Origin: Acinetobacter sp. ANC 3903
GTDB taxonomy: Bacteria; Pseudomonadota; Gammaproteobacteria; Pseudomonadales; Moraxellaceae
Direction of reading: 5' to 3'
DNA length: 64,000 nt
Assembly: GCF_002135315.1 (NCBI RefSeq)
Contig: NZ_NEGA01000001.1
Span: forward strand, 217,564 to 281,563
How positions within the stretch are numbered: position 1 is the first letter of the stretch; each line of letters starts with the position of its first letter. The translations under genes and the position numbers were made by a program. This document shows positions 49,475 to 59,815 of this stretch, in pieces. Under the pieces are notes generated by a model. That model was not told the origin of the DNA. It saw only the letters and a program-made list of their open reading frames with translations, and searched no databases.

Positions 49475-50794
49475 TTATAAACCGATCGACTCCAGGGTTT
49501 TGCCTTTGGTTTCTTCACCCAGCACCAGAATGATCAGTGCCACGGCAATTAAAACTGCGGTAAACATCATAAACACATAGCTAAAACCATGATCTAGCAC
49601 CATCATATGAGTCACTGCAAAGGGTGCAAAAATACCGCCAATACGGCCAATCGCTCCGGCCCAACCTGAACCGAAGGCACGAATATTGGCTGGATACTGT
49701 TCTGGGGTATAGGTATATAGCACGCCCCAAGCACCCAGATTAAAGAAGGACATCAAACAGCCCCACACCACAATCTGGGTCACATTGTCCGATTGACCAA
49801 AGAAGTAGGCAGACAGTGCACACATCCCAATAAAGCCTGCAAGCGTAGCCTTACGACCTAACTTTTCAACGAGCCAAGCTGCTACTAAATAACCCGGAAG
49901 CTGCGCTAAAATCATCACCAGCACATATTCAAAAGACTGCACAATGGTATAGCCTTCTTTGACCAGCAAACTTGGCAGCCAGGTAAAAATACCGTAGTAG
50001 GAAAATACGATCCCAAACCAGATCAGCCATAGCATCAGGGTACGACGGGCAAAAATGCCGGACCAGAGCTGAGAGAAGCTAATGTCATGCTTTTCAGCCA
50101 CCGGTTTAACTTCAAAAATTTCAATCACTTCCACGCCACATTGTGCTTCAATCTTTTTGACCAAAGCATGTGCTTCTTTATGTCGACCACGGTTAATCAG
50201 GTACGGAACCGATTCCGGGACCATTTTCCAGATCACGATTGCATACAGCGCAGGAATCCCGCCAATCAGGAAAGCGGCATGCCAACCAAAATCAGGAATA
50301 ATAAAACGCGAAACCAGTGCTGCAACCAGCCAGCCCAAACCCCAAAAGCTTTCCAGCAACACAATAAAGCGCCCGCGGACATGGGCAGGAATATATTCAC
50401 TCACCAGCGTTACAGCCACAGGCAACTGACCACCCAGTCCAAGTCCGACAATGAAACGGAACACCAATAACCAGGTCAGGTTCGGCGCAAAAGCACAAGC
50501 AGCAGTGGCCAGACTATAAATCACCAGGGTTGAGGCAAAGACCGTTTTACGTCCCCAACGATCCGCAAGGCCGCCTGAACACACCGCACCAATTGCCATG
50601 CCGATAAAACCGATGGAAACCACCCAGCTTTTATCATCCGGGGTCATGGCCCAGTCTTCGGCCATTTTGGCCAGAATAAAGGAAATCAATCCGGTATCCA
50701 TGGCATCAAACATCCAGCCCAGACCGATCACCCATAGCAAGGTATAGTGAAACTTACCAATCGGTAAGCGTTGTATGCGTGAGACTAAATCCAT
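49475..50794 (-). CDS. MFS metabolite:proton symporter
   Basis: The 439-residue product has twelve predicted membrane helices and the major-facilitator motif GGLADRWGRKTVF between helices 2 and 3, with a repeated variant (VEKLGRKATL) between helices 8 and 9. The opening WVIGLGWMFDAMDTGLISF resembles the aromatic acid/NiaP (nicotinate) type of symporter. I start it at ATG 50794 (MDLVSRIQRLPIG); the frame is open to 50839. No catabolic genes are adjacent, so the substrate cannot be told; a vitamin or aromatic acid is likely. Confidence 0.85.
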   Translation of the reverse strand: MDLVSRIQRLPIGKFHYTLLWVIGLGWMFDAMDTGLISFILAKMAEDWAMTPDDKSWVVSIGFIGMAIGAVCSGGLADRWGRKTVFASTLVIYSLATAACAFAPNLTWLLVFRFIVGLGLGGQLPVAVTLVSEYIPAHVRGRFIVLLESFWGLGWLVAALVSRFIIPDFGWHAAFLIGGIPALYAIVIWKMVPESVPYLINRGRHKEAHALVKKIEAQCGVEVIEIFEVKPVAEKHDISFSQLWSGIFARRTLMLWLIWFGIVFSYYGIFTWLPSLLVKEGYTIVQSFEYVLVMILAQLPGYLVAAWLVEKLGRKATLAGFIGMCALSAYFFGQSDNVTQIVVWGCLMSFFNLGAWGVLYTYTPEQYPANIRAFGSGWAGAIGRIGGIFAPFAVTHMMVLDHGFSYVFMMFTAVLIAVALIILVLGEETKGKTLESIGL

Positions 50795-50927
50795 AACAAG
50801 AGCTCTGATTTGGTGAAAGAATAGATGCTGCTTTCCCAACAGGATTTATAGTTGTATTGATTTTTATACGCCAATTTACAGATGATGACCGCTTATTTCG
50901 TCAGTCATTCATCCTGTTGCGGTCATT

Positions 50928-51572
50928 TTATGAAGCATCTTTGGAAGATGCGGACTGGTCATCGTCATCTTTATAGATAAATTTCGGCATTTCCAGACCA
51001 AAATAGATCGCGATGCAGCGCAAAGAGAAACCGAAGATTAAGGTCGAAATAACCGTGACTTCCAGCGAGAAGCCAATATCTTGACAAATCCAATAACAAA
51101 TCACGGAAACAAAGGAAATACTGGCATACAGTTCACGGCGGAAGACTAAAGGCACGTCGTTACAGAGAATATCGCGCAGAATACCGCCGGATACTCCGGT
51201 TAACACCCCGGCGACCGCGGAAACCACAAAACCATGCCCCATTTGCAAGGCAATCTGACAGCCAATGATGGTAAAACCAATTAGCCCCAAGGCATCAAGA
51301 ATCAAGAAGATAGAACGTAAATGGCGCATCCATTTGGCAATCAGGATGGTGACAAAGGCAGCCACACAGGTTAGCACCAGATATTCGGGATGCTTGACCC
51401 AAGTCAGCGGATAATGTCCCAGCAGCACATCGCGAACCGAGCCTCCACCCAGTGCAGTCACACAGGCGATCAGCGTTACACCAAACCAATCCATACTACG
51501 CCGGCCTGCCGACAGTGCGCCTGTCATAGCTTCAGCCGTAATCGCAATAATATAAATGACCAATAGCAACAT
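50928..51572 (-). CDS. trimeric intracellular cation channel family protein (UPF0126)
   Basis: The 214-residue product has about seven membrane helices in two repeats. Each repeat has a glycine-rich kinked helix followed by RDxL: ALGGGSVRDVLLG in the first and GVSGGILRDILCND in the second. This is the UPF0126/TRIC pattern (E. coli YadS and YicG, the latter linked to glycine uptake). It lies upstream of the MFS gene on the same strand by 133 bases. Whether it moves glycine or potassium here is unknown. Confidence 0.88.
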   Translation of the reverse strand: MLLLVIYIIAITAEAMTGALSAGRRSMDWFGVTLIACVTALGGGSVRDVLLGHYPLTWVKHPEYLVLTCVAAFVTILIAKWMRHLRSIFLILDALGLIGFTIIGCQIALQMGHGFVVSAVAGVLTGVSGGILRDILCNDVPLVFRRELYASISFVSVICYWICQDIGFSLEVTVISTLIFGFSLRCIAIYFGLEMPKFIYKDDDDQSASSKDAS

Positions 51573-51632
51573 TGCCCTGCTTCCAGTGAGGGTTATCGAT
51601 GCGCGCTATTCTAAGACAAATCTAGATGAAAG

Positions 51633-52103
51633 TTATAAAAATTGCGTACAACATTGCTTAAATTTTTTCCCTGAACCACAAATACAGGGCTGTTTCATGG
51701 TGATGTGCATATTTGTGGTCGGATCAAGGAAATACCATGCACCTTCATGCTTCACAAAATGTGAAATTTCATGATGAACCTGAACCTGTTTGCCATCATG
51801 ATAATGGGCCTTAAATTCAACCTGGGCATGCTGTTTATCCAGTTTTTCCTGAGCCTGGACCACTTCAAGCTTGAGCCACTGGTTGGCTTTACTCCAGTCG
51901 GCAATCGCAGCCACATCCAGCGCCTGTTGCTGGCCTAATGCGGTGGTTTTAACAATGTAGTCAATTTCATGCTTGGCAAAAGCGCTATAACGCGAACGCA
52001 TCAACTGTTCTGCGCTTTGCGCTTGGGCCTGCCCCAAATGGAGTGGCTGGCAACAGCTGGCGTAATCGCCTCGACCACATGGACACTGTGTTTCTGACAT
52101 CAA
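51633..52103 (-). CDS. YchJ family protein with two SEC-C motifs
   Basis: The 156-residue product has a zinc-binding SEC-C motif at each end: CPCGRGDYASCC (residues 6-17) and CICGSGKKFKQCC near the C-terminus. The centre (about 25-130) is the NTF2-like domain of the UPF0225/YchJ family, with LMRSRYSAFAKHEIDYI. Length and layout equal E. coli YchJ (152). Its function is not established. The C-terminal SEC-C motif resembles that of SecA, but no link to secretion is shown. Confidence 0.9.
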   Translation of the reverse strand: MMSETQCPCGRGDYASCCQPLHLGQAQAQSAEQLMRSRYSAFAKHEIDYIVKTTALGQQQALDVAAIADWSKANQWLKLEVVQAQEKLDKQHAQVEFKAHYHDGKQVQVHHEISHFVKHEGAWYFLDPTTNMHITMKQPCICGSGKKFKQCCTQFL

Positions 52104-52128
52104 TTTTTTTCCATTTAAATGAGCAATA

Positions 52129-52156
52129 AAATAGCCCGACGATGCGGGCTATTTTA
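52129..52156 (-). terminator. terminator of the TerC/CBS gene
   Basis: AAAATAGCCC (52129-52138) pairs exactly with GGGCTATTTT (52147-52156) around an 8-base loop, with T-rich sequence on the minus side. It lies about 40 bases after the stop. Confidence 0.85.
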
Positions 52157-52197
52157 ATTCAATCTTGCTGTTTAAAGCTCATCTGTGCAGAATGAAA

Positions 52198-53775
52198 TTA
52201 ATCTTCAGCCGCATCTTGATTGAGCGGGATGATATGAACTTTATCAATTTTATGGCCTTCCATGGTGACAACCTCGAAGATATAGTTGTCTGCTTCAAGC
52301 TTGGCGCCACTTTCCGGCAAACGCCCCAGATGGAACAGGATATAACCGGACAAGGTCGAATACTGTTCAGATTCATCCACCAAATCACAACCTAAAAGCA
52401 AGGACACATGACGAATATCGGTCGAACCTTCCAGGATTAAAGTCCCATCTTCCAGACTTTCGGCAGCCGTTTCAAACTCGTCTTCATCCGGGAATTCACC
52501 GGCAATGGCTTCAAGTACATCAATCGGGGTGGCAATCCCTTCAATTGAACCATATTCATTCAATACAATTGCTATTTGTAACGGTGCCTGGCGTAACTGC
52601 TCCATCACCATCAACACCTGGGCATTTTCATGCACAATCACCGGTTCACGTAAATGACCTTCAAAATTCAGCTTTCCGGTTTCGATATAATCGTTCATGA
52701 CTTTATGGGTCAGCACCACACCGGCAATATTGTCCAGTTCGCCATGTGCCACAATCAAGCGCGAATGGGTGGTGCTTAATAACTGTTCTTTAATGGAAGC
52801 ATCATCTTCATCCAGATCAATCCATTCCAGTTCAGGACGCGGGGTCATCACCGATTTCACTGGCCGCTCCGACAGTCCAAGTACCCCTTGCACCATCACG
52901 CTGTGATAAACACCATTATCTTCATTAAAGACTTCATCGGCAAAGGCACGGGTTGCCAGCACATCTTCAGCTTCATTATTTTGCGATTCTGACTTACCAC
53001 CCAGCATGCGCATCACGGCAGAAGCAGTACGGTAACGCAAGTCGGTAGTGGTGACCATCTTTTCCTGATTACGGCGCATGGTTTGGTTAATAAATTCCAC
53101 CACCACAGAGAAACCAATTGCGGCGTATAGATAGCCTTTAGGAATATGGAAACCGAACCCTTCTACAATCAAGGAGAAACCAATCATCATCAAAAAGCCG
53201 AGGCATAGAATCACCACGGTCGGATGCTTGTTGACGAAATTCATCAGCGGTTTCGATGCCCACAGCATGATACCGACAGCAATCACCACTGCAATCATCA
53301 TCACCGACAGGTCTTTGACCATGCCGACTGCAGTAATCACGCTATCCAGAGAGAATACTGCATCAAGCACGACAATCTGAACAATCACCATCCAGAAGGC
53401 GGCATGCACAGGATTGTCTTCTTTTTGCGGCTGAACGCCTTCTATGCGCTCATGCAATTCCATGGTGCCTTTAAATAAAAGGAACACCCCCCCAAACAGC
53501 AGAATCAGGTCACGACCGGAAAAAGGATGATCTAAAACATGGAACAATGGTTGGGTTAAGGTGACTACCCAGGCAATGGATGCAAGTAAAATCAACCGCA
53601 TACATAAAGCCATGATTAAGCCGACAATACGGCCTGCATTGCGCTGTTCTGGCGGCAGTTTTTCCGCCAAAATCGCAATAAAAACCAGGTTGTCGATACC
53701 CAGCACAATTTCTAAAACCACTAAAGTTGCCAAGCCAATCCATGCTGATGGATCTGACATCCACTCAAAGATCAT
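52198..53775 (-). CDS. TerC family membrane protein with CBS and CorC_HlyC domains
   Basis: The 525-residue product is a fusion of the YoaE/YegH type. The N-terminal part (about 1-235) has seven membrane helices and the TerC motif [11 protein letters not shown], with a matching [13 protein letters not shown] repeat; TerC proteins are linked to manganese export and metal loading of exported proteins. Then come two CBS domains (about 300-420) and a C-terminal CorC_HlyC domain (about 435-515). It is transcribed alone and ends at a terminator. Confidence 0.92.
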   Translation of the reverse strand: MIFEWMSDPSAWIGLATLVVLEIVLGIDNLVFIAILAEKLPPEQRNAGRIVGLIMALCMRLILLASIAWVVTLTQPLFHVLDHPFSGRDLILLFGGVFLLFKGTMELHERIEGVQPQKEDNPVHAAFWMVIVQIVVLDAVFSLDSVITAVGMVKDLSVMMIAVVIAVGIMLWASKPLMNFVNKHPTVVILCLGFLMMIGFSLIVEGFGFHIPKGYLYAAIGFSVVVEFINQTMRRNQEKMVTTTDLRYRTASAVMRMLGGKSESQNNEAEDVLATRAFADEVFNEDNGVYHSVMVQGVLGLSERPVKSVMTPRPELEWIDLDEDDASIKEQLLSTTHSRLIVAHGELDNIAGVVLTHKVMNDYIETGKLNFEGHLREPVIVHENAQVLMVMEQLRQAPLQIAIVLNEYGSIEGIATPIDVLEAIAGEFPDEDEFETAAESLEDGTLILEGSTDIRHVSLLLGCDLVDESEQYSTLSGYILFHLGRLPESGAKLEADNYIFEVVTMEGHKIDKVHIIPLNQDAAED

Positions 53776-54114
53776 TGGATGTTCTCCTGTGCAGGATGAT
53801 GATGGACTGATTTTAGAAAGTTCATATTAAAATCGCTGAATATGCGATGAACAGCATTCTGTATATTTTTTGCGGAAGCATTGAAGTGTTCAGAGCGAGG
53901 ACAACCACTACCCATGTTGATTCATTTGTTGGAAAACAGATTTTTAGTATAGCAAGATGAAGTAGAAATTCATCCTTTTTTCCGTACTGCGCTGTTATTT
54001 CACTCACCCAATTTCAACAATTTTTTGCAAAATCTATATAAGGTTGATCACGCCGTGTCATATTTGGCGCTTAAGCTAGAGACTGAAAAAATAAAATGCT
54101 ATGGTAAAAATATA
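53776..54114. other. divergent intergenic region
   Basis: This 339-base stretch separates the TerC-type gene from the LOG gene. It should carry both promoters. The LOG frame is open back to 54025, but the conserved protein begins later. I see no RNA gene, repeat or known operator in it. Confidence 0.5.
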
Positions 54115-54738
54115 ATGATGAACAGTGTATTAAAAATGACTCCCAAACATAACAATCCTACTCCCAAAACAACTCAAGCTTTAATTGCCCTTTACTGTGG
54201 TTCACGTTCAGGCAATAAACCGATTTATCAGGAAAAAGCCATCGCTTTGGCTCAGGCGCTGGCAGACTTGGGCTTCGGCATGGTCTATGGCGGCGCAAGT
54301 ATTGGCCTTATGGGACAAGTGGCAGATGCAGTCAGACAGCGTGGCGGTGAAACGGTCGGGGTGATTCCTGAGTTTATGCTGGATTATGAAATCGCGCATC
54401 ACCAGCTGACCGAGTTACACATTGTACAGAGCATGCATGAACGCAAAGCCATGATGGCCGAGCGTGCCAGTGCCTTTGTGGCTTTGCCAGGTGGCTTGGG
54501 CACCTTTGAAGAAATTCTGGAAATTGCCACCTGGGGACAGTTGAATCAGCACCAGAAACCCATGATGTTGTATAACGTGAATGGCTTTTATGATGCCCTG
54601 ATTAGCCAGCTGGATCATGCCGTTACTGAAGGCTTTTTACCGCCGCAGCATCGGGCCAAACTGATTATCTGCAATCATGCCGACCAGATTCTCAATGCCA
54701 TTAAAAATCTGGGTGCCCCGAAACACTTCGCCATTTAA
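54115..54738 (+). CDS. LOG family phosphoribohydrolase
   Basis: The product is 207 residues from the ATG at 54115; ATG 54118 and 54136 are equal candidates and no SD decides. The Rossmann fold starts at LIALYCGSRSG. The LOG motif is complete: PGGLGTFEEILE with the upstream Arg in SMHERKAMM. Such enzymes release cytokinin bases or other bases from nucleoside monophosphates; many bacterial ones are general nucleotide 5'-monophosphate nucleosidases. No cytokinin genes are near. It precedes the MdtD-type gene by 129 bases. Confidence 0.9.
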   Translation: MMNSVLKMTPKHNNPTPKTTQALIALYCGSRSGNKPIYQEKAIALAQALADLGFGMVYGGASIGLMGQVADAVRQRGGETVGVIPEFMLDYEIAHHQLTELHIVQSMHERKAMMAERASAFVALPGGLGTFEEILEIATWGQLNQHQKPMMLYNVNGFYDALISQLDHAVTEGFLPPQHRAKLIICNHADQILNAIKNLGAPKHFAI

Positions 54739-54867
54739 GTCCCTTTCCAACAAACACAAAAAAGCAAACTACAGACAGTGCTGTCCTATAATGGATAGCA
54801 CAACTTTTTCTTACACCATCTTGATTGGATTGCTTTAAACTCTGTAAAAAATCACTTTAATATTTTT

Positions 54868-56259
54868 ATGAACGCCACACCTTCGCATCAAGCCCTACAA
54901 CCTGAATTCCGACTGCTGGTTCTGTTGGTATCGATCGGCTTTTTTATGCAAGGTCTGGACACCACCATTGTCAATACCGCAATTCCGGCGATGGCAGCGA
55001 ATCTGAATGAAGACCCGCTACAGATGCATGGCGTGGTGGTGGCCTATGTGCTTTCGGTCGCTGCCTGTATTCCCTTAAGCGGCTGGCTGGCCGACCGTTT
55101 TGGCGTACGCAATACCTACTTTACAGCCATTATTGTGTTTACCTTGGCCTCACTGGGCTGCGGACTTTCCAGCAGTTTAAACCAGCTGCTCTTTTATCGG
55201 GTTATTCAAGGGATTGGTGGTGCATTGTTACTTCCGGTAGGCCGGCTGGCGATGCTCAAGGTCATTCCGCGCAGCCAGTTTTTATCGGCCATGAGCTTAA
55301 TGAGTTTGGCCGGTCTGGTCGGCCCGCTGATTGGCCCGACACTGGGCGGCTGGATGGTCGAAGTGGCGACATGGCACTGGATTTTTCTCATCAATATTCC
55401 GATGGGGTTTCTAGGGGTTCTCATCACCGTTAAAGCCATGCCGAATGTGACCGAGCCTAACGTCAAAAAATTTGATTTTTCAGGTTTTATTTTACTGGTC
55501 ATTGCCATGGTCGGACTTTCACTGGGCATTGAAAATTTTGCCAGCCCTCCTCAGTCACTATGGTGGAGTATTACTCTGGTGATTGCCGGGATATTTGCAG
55601 CTATCCTTTATGCCATTCATGCACATACCCATCATAATGCGCTGTTTCGTAGCACATTATTTAGCAATCGCATTTATGCCATTGGTATTGTGGGTAATTT
55701 CTTTGCGCGTCTCGGCGGCAATGCCATGCCCTTTCTGATCCCGCTGATGTTGCAGGTCGCCTTTGGCTTTGAACCCTTTATTACCGGTCTGTTGATGATT
55801 CCGACCGTACTGGGTTCCCTGGCCTCCAAGCCGATTATCCGGCAGATTATTCAACGCTTTGGTTATCGTAAAGTATTGTTGGTCAATACCTTATTGGTCG
55901 GAACATGTATTGCCAGTTTTGCCCTGAGCACGGCGGAGACTCCGATCTGGTTAAGAACCTTGCATTTCTTTGTTTTTGGCATGCTGAATTCTTTGCAGTT
56001 CGTTTCCATGAATACCCTGACCCTAAAGGATTTACCGCAACAGGATGCCAGCAGTGGCAACAGTTTCCTGTCGATGATCATGATGGTGTCGATGAGTATA
56101 GGGGTGGCTTTAGCCGGCACCTTGGTGAACCTGTTTACGGCCTATTTCGGTCCTGAACAGCTGGTGATGGCTTTTCATAGCACCCTGATCCTCCTCGGCT
56201 GCATTAACCTGATTACCGCAGCCATTTTCTGGCAAATTCCACGCCACACCCCGGTATAA
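54868..56259 (+). CDS. mdtD: MdtD-like MFS multidrug transporter (DHA2 family)
   Basis: The 463-residue product has about fourteen hydrophobic segments and the DHA2 hallmarks: GFFMQGLDTTIVNTAIPAMA at helix 1 (quoted without its ends), the MFS motif GWLADRFGVRNTYF, and motif C-like GLVGPLIGPTLGGW in helix 5, which marks drug/proton antiporters. It matches E. coli MdtD (471) in length and sequence. There is no adjacent membrane-fusion partner or TetR-type regulator, so it may act alone in the inner membrane. The substrate is unknown. Confidence 0.85.
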   Translation: MNATPSHQALQPEFRLLVLLVSIGFFMQGLDTTIVNTAIPAMAANLNEDPLQMHGVVVAYVLSVAACIPLSGWLADRFGVRNTYFTAIIVFTLASLGCGLSSSLNQLLFYRVIQGIGGALLLPVGRLAMLKVIPRSQFLSAMSLMSLAGLVGPLIGPTLGGWMVEVATWHWIFLINIPMGFLGVLITVKAMPNVTEPNVKKFDFSGFILLVIAMVGLSLGIENFASPPQSLWWSITLVIAGIFAAILYAIHAHTHHNALFRSTLFSNRIYAIGIVGNFFARLGGNAMPFLIPLMLQVAFGFEPFITGLLMIPTVLGSLASKPIIRQIIQRFGYRKVLLVNTLLVGTCIASFALSTAETPIWLRTLHFFVFGMLNSLQFVSMNTLTLKDLPQQDASSGNSFLSMIMMVSMSIGVALAGTLVNLFTAYFGPEQLVMAFHSTLILLGCINLITAAIFWQIPRHTPV

Positions 56260-56339
56260 TCAGATGGCATCAGAAACAACGTGGTCTGAATGTTCAGATC
56301 GCGTTATCATGTGCTTGATAAAACATCACAAATTATTTT

Positions 56340-57125
56340 ATGCCTAAAAAACGATTCGCCAAATCCAATCATCACAAGCTGTATGCCTCTTGCATTGGCC
56401 TCATGCTGAGCTGTGTTGCAATCGTATTGTATGTTTTTGTCTTGCATCATAATCCTGCTTCGGCACAGGAATATCCGGTCAAAGGTTTTGATATTTCACA
56501 TCATCAGGGCGATATTCAGTGGCAACAAATTTCCCCCAAGACCTATCGATTTGTCTATCTGAAAGCTACCGAAGGCGGCGATTTTAAAGATCAAAAATTT
56601 CAGGACTATTGGTTACAAGCCCGTGAACAGGGTTTGACTGTGGGTGCCTATCATTTTTACCGTTTATGCCGTGATGGCGCAATTCAGGCACAAAATTTTA
56701 TTGAAACCGTGCCCAATAAAGCCGATGCCCTGCCACCGGTGATTGATCTGGAATATGACAGTCACTGCATCAACACCTATACCAGAGAACAGCTACTTAA
56801 AGAAATTCAGGTGATGCATGATCGACTATCTCAGCATTATGGCAAACAACCGATTTTTTATACCTCCAAAGCCTTCTATAACATTATTTTGGCTGGGGAA
56901 TTTACAAAAACACCACTTTGGGTACGTGAATACAAAGGCAAACCGGATTTAAAAGGCAATCCGAAATGGCTGTTCTGGCAGCATACCAATCAGGGACAAA
57001 TTAAAGGCATCCCTAAAGAAGTGGACTTGAATGTATTTAATGGCGATGAAGAAGACTGGATGCACTTTTTAGAAGACAATGGTGTCTATCCAATGAAAAA
57101 GGTTGAAAATTTACCTAAAAAATAA
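56340..57125 (+). CDS. GH25-family lysozyme, membrane-anchored
   Basis: The 261-residue product has an N-terminal basic stretch and one hydrophobic helix (about 15-37), then a GH25 (Cellosyl-type) muramidase domain. The active-site strands are visible: GFDISHHQGDI (with Asp), VIDLEYD (Asp and catalytic Glu), FYTSKAFY and the late LFWQHTNQG. The domain cuts the glycan chain of peptidoglycan on the periplasmic side. The helix may be an uncleaved anchor or a signal peptide (ASAQEY about 40 allows cleavage). Cellular GH25 enzymes are uncommon in Gram-negative chromosomes; no phage genes are near. Confidence 0.88.
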   Translation: MPKKRFAKSNHHKLYASCIGLMLSCVAIVLYVFVLHHNPASAQEYPVKGFDISHHQGDIQWQQISPKTYRFVYLKATEGGDFKDQKFQDYWLQAREQGLTVGAYHFYRLCRDGAIQAQNFIETVPNKADALPPVIDLEYDSHCINTYTREQLLKEIQVMHDRLSQHYGKQPIFYTSKAFYNIILAGEFTKTPLWVREYKGKPDLKGNPKWLFWQHTNQGQIKGIPKEVDLNVFNGDEEDWMHFLEDNGVYPMKKVENLPKK

Positions 57126-57187
57126 CAAGATAAGCTTTAATCTTAATCCAAAATAAAAACAAAACTGCACAAAAAAACGGTAAAACT

Positions 57188-58198
57188 ATGGCAATTCAAA
57201 AGGGATTTTGGCTGGCATTCGGCATCAGCATACTTATTCTGGTGGCTGTCGTAGTTTTGCTACTGCAACCTTCAGGTCAAGTGTCTGATTTTCAAAAATG
57301 GTAATATCCGGCATCTGCACAAGCAGCCACATCTTCCAAGCTCAAGGTCAAATTCTTTGGCGTTTCCACCCTGCTTTTTGATGATGGCCAATCCCAGATC
57401 TTGATTGACGGTTTCTTTAGCCGTCCTTCCATTGGACAGGTGCTGTTCACCAAAATCCAAAGCCAACCCAAAATTCTTAAACAAGTCATAGCTCAATGTC
57501 AGTTACAGCGTACTCAAGCCATCCTGGTGACCCATTCACATTATGATCATGCTCTCGATATTGCCGAACTCGGAAAACAGCTCCCGAACAGCAAAATTAT
57601 TGGTTCAAACAGCAGCTTAAATATTGCCCGCGGCGGGCATGTTGCAGAACAGCAACTGCTACCCGTCCAGCCTTTTAAACCTATGCTGTTTGGCCAGTTT
57701 AAGATCACCGCCATTCCGTCACAACATACGCCGCCTACTGCCGTGAACAATGACTTGGGAGAGGAAATTACCCAGCCACTGCAACTTCCCGCCCGCTTCT
57801 CGGCATTTAAAGAAGGCCATAGTTTTGACTATCTGATTGAACATTCAGGTCAGCGCATTTTAGTCAAAGCCAGTACCGATGCTATACCGGATCAACTGAA
57901 AAATTTAAAGGTGGATATTTTATTTTTAGGCATTGCCCAGTTGTCACGCCAATCGGAAGGGTTTCAGCAAAACTATCTCGATCAAACCTTAAAACCTAAA
58001 GTGGTTATGCCTATTCATTGGGATAATTTTTTCAAGCCGATTGACCAGCCTTTGGAATTTTTACCGTACCTGGCAGATCACACCGAGCAAAGTCTAAATA
58101 TCCTGATTCAAGCGGCTGAACAACAACACACCCGGCTGGTTCTACTCAGTCAACCTGTGTCGTATCCACTTGATCCTGCTCTACAATCTGATCGATGA
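57188..58198 (+). pseudogene. metallo-beta-lactamase-fold hydrolase, interrupted by an in-frame stop
   Basis: The frame starts at ATG 57188 with a membrane helix (GFWLAFGISILILVAVVV) and runs to a TAA at 57302-57304 (codon 39). Without a shift, the same frame then stays open to 58198, for 336 residues in all. After the stop come KVKFFGVSTLLFDDG and the metal motif HSHYDH (His116, His118, Asp120, His121), then HWDNFF near the end: a full MBL-fold domain. The break is a single nonsense change. No good restart with an SD follows, so the gene is probably inactive, unless the base is a sequencing error. It stands after the GH25 gene and before dinB. Confidence 0.85.
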
Positions 58199-58243
58199 AG
58201 ATGAGATACTAGCCCAGCATGTACAAGCAGAATTTGGGACTGC

Positions 58244-59299
58244 ATGAGAAAAATCATTCACATCGATATGGATGCCTTTTTTGCATCCGTGGAACTGAAA
58301 GATCGGCCAGAGTTAAAGCATTTGCCTGTGGTGGTGTCTTCACATCATCCACGGGCAGTGATTTGTGCAGCCTCCTACCCTGCGCGCGAGTTTGGCTTGC
58401 GCTCTGCCATGTCGATGTCACAGGCCCGAAAGCTTTGTCCACATGTAATCGTGATTGAGCCCAATTTTGAAAAATATCGTGACATTTCTGCGCAAATTCA
58501 TCAGGTGTTTCAACATTACACACCACTCATTGAGCCTTTATCTTTAGATGAAGCTTATTTGGATGTGACTGAAAATCTGAAAAATATTCCAAGTGCCACC
58601 GAAGTGGCCATGCAGATAAGGGAAGATATTTTCCAAGCGACTGGTTTAACCGCCTCTGCCGGAGTCGCGCCAAATAAATTTTTAGCTAAAATTGCTTCAG
58701 ACTGGAACAAACCGAATGGTATTTGTGTGATTAAGCCCTCACAGGTGCAGCATTTTATTCAGGATTTACCACTGAAGAAAATTCCCGGTGTGGGAAAAGT
58801 AATGCAAGAAAAGCTCAAGCTGCTGCAATTGCAAACACTGGGAGATTTACAAAAAATTGAGCAAAATATGCTGGTTCAGCATTTTGGCAAATATGGCAAG
58901 CAGCTTTTTCTCTATGCTCAAGGGATTGATGAACGTCCGGTTCAGGCGGAGCGCGAACGCCAACAAATTTCCAAAGAAACCACCTTTGATGATGACCTGA
59001 CCTTAACCCAATGCCAAAACTCTTGGCCTCGACTGATTGACCAAGTCTGGAACAGTTTAGAACGCAAACAACTTTGCGCACGCGGGGTTTCAGCTAAACT
59101 CAAGTTAAAAAATTTTCAGGTCTTACAGCACAGCAAGAGTTTCAAACAGCCTTTGCAAAATCGGCAACAACTGGAACAGGTGTTGCAACAGCTACTCATA
59201 GAAATGCATATTCCAGAACATTTTCAATTTCGCCTCATTGGCGTTGGGCTGTATCAGCTTTCCGATCAGCAAGATCAGTCACAGCTTTCTCTTTGGTAA
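58244..59299 (+). CDS. dinB: DNA polymerase IV
   Basis: This Y-family polymerase copies damaged templates with low fidelity. The 351-residue product has Asp8 ([13 protein letters not shown]), the steric-gate Phe13, the Asp102-Glu103 pair (SLDEAYLDV), and ends with QLSLW, a beta-clamp-binding peptide. Length equals E. coli DinB. There is no obvious LexA box, as expected since Acinetobacter lacks LexA; some Acinetobacter DNA-damage genes use UmuDAb. The gap to the next gene is 516 bases. Confidence 0.96.
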   Translation: MRKIIHIDMDAFFASVELKDRPELKHLPVVVSSHHPRAVICAASYPAREFGLRSAMSMSQARKLCPHVIVIEPNFEKYRDISAQIHQVFQHYTPLIEPLSLDEAYLDVTENLKNIPSATEVAMQIREDIFQATGLTASAGVAPNKFLAKIASDWNKPNGICVIKPSQVQHFIQDLPLKKIPGVGKVMQEKLKLLQLQTLGDLQKIEQNMLVQHFGKYGKQLFLYAQGIDERPVQAERERQQISKETTFDDDLTLTQCQNSWPRLIDQVWNSLERKQLCARGVSAKLKLKNFQVLQHSKSFKQPLQNRQQLEQVLQQLLIEMHIPEHFQFRLIGVGLYQLSDQQDQSQLSLW

Positions 59300-59815
59300 G
59301 ATTTGCATGTTTTTCAACCAAAAGAATGTAATTAGACCAATTGATTACACACAACAGGTATTTTTGCGGTACTCTATGGGCGCGATACATTTATCCATGT
59401 AAACGCCGAGATGCTAAAAATCACCTTTACTTTTAGCATGCTGTCCTGTGATTGGCGTGACGATCAAATCCGAATGTTACAGGGCAACTCTGTTGAACAG
59501 CATGGCTTCTCTCTTCTGCCTCTTACATATCTTTTTACACCTCTCTATACATTCTTAAAAAACAGTCTATTTCAGGCTGCACTGATCATTTTATAAATAC
59601 GGCTGTCGATTAGTGTAATTTGCTGCTGCATGTTCTAATTTTCCTGTTAATTTTAAAAATCTCTTCTGCAACAGCTTTAGCTTAACCATGGCTGCTCGAT
59701 AAATGATTTACGCTAAGAGCTCATGGCATTATGATGTTGCCATCTAACTGGCTGCAGGCTTGTATGACCAAAATATGGCTCGCAGCAATTATGCCGAAAA
59801 TACAGGACTTATATT
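59300..59815. other. intergenic region with a perfect stem-loop
   Basis: There is no convincing gene. A 61-codon frame at 59411-59596 has no SD and no recognisable motif. ATGCTAAAA (59411-59419) and TTTTAGCAT (59431-59439) are exact complements with an 11-base loop, followed by further short complementary pairs (CCTGT near 59446 with ACAGG near 59479). This could be the 3' end of dinB or a small RNA. The ridA promoter should lie near the right end. Confidence 0.4.

Noticed and set aside
50082..50470. two overlapping plus-strand frames opposite the MFS gene
   Set aside because: Both lie within a conserved transporter gene on the minus strand and show no independent coding features.
59411..59596. 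61-codon frame before ridA
   Set aside because: No SD; its start codon is the arm of a stem-loop; protein not recognisable.
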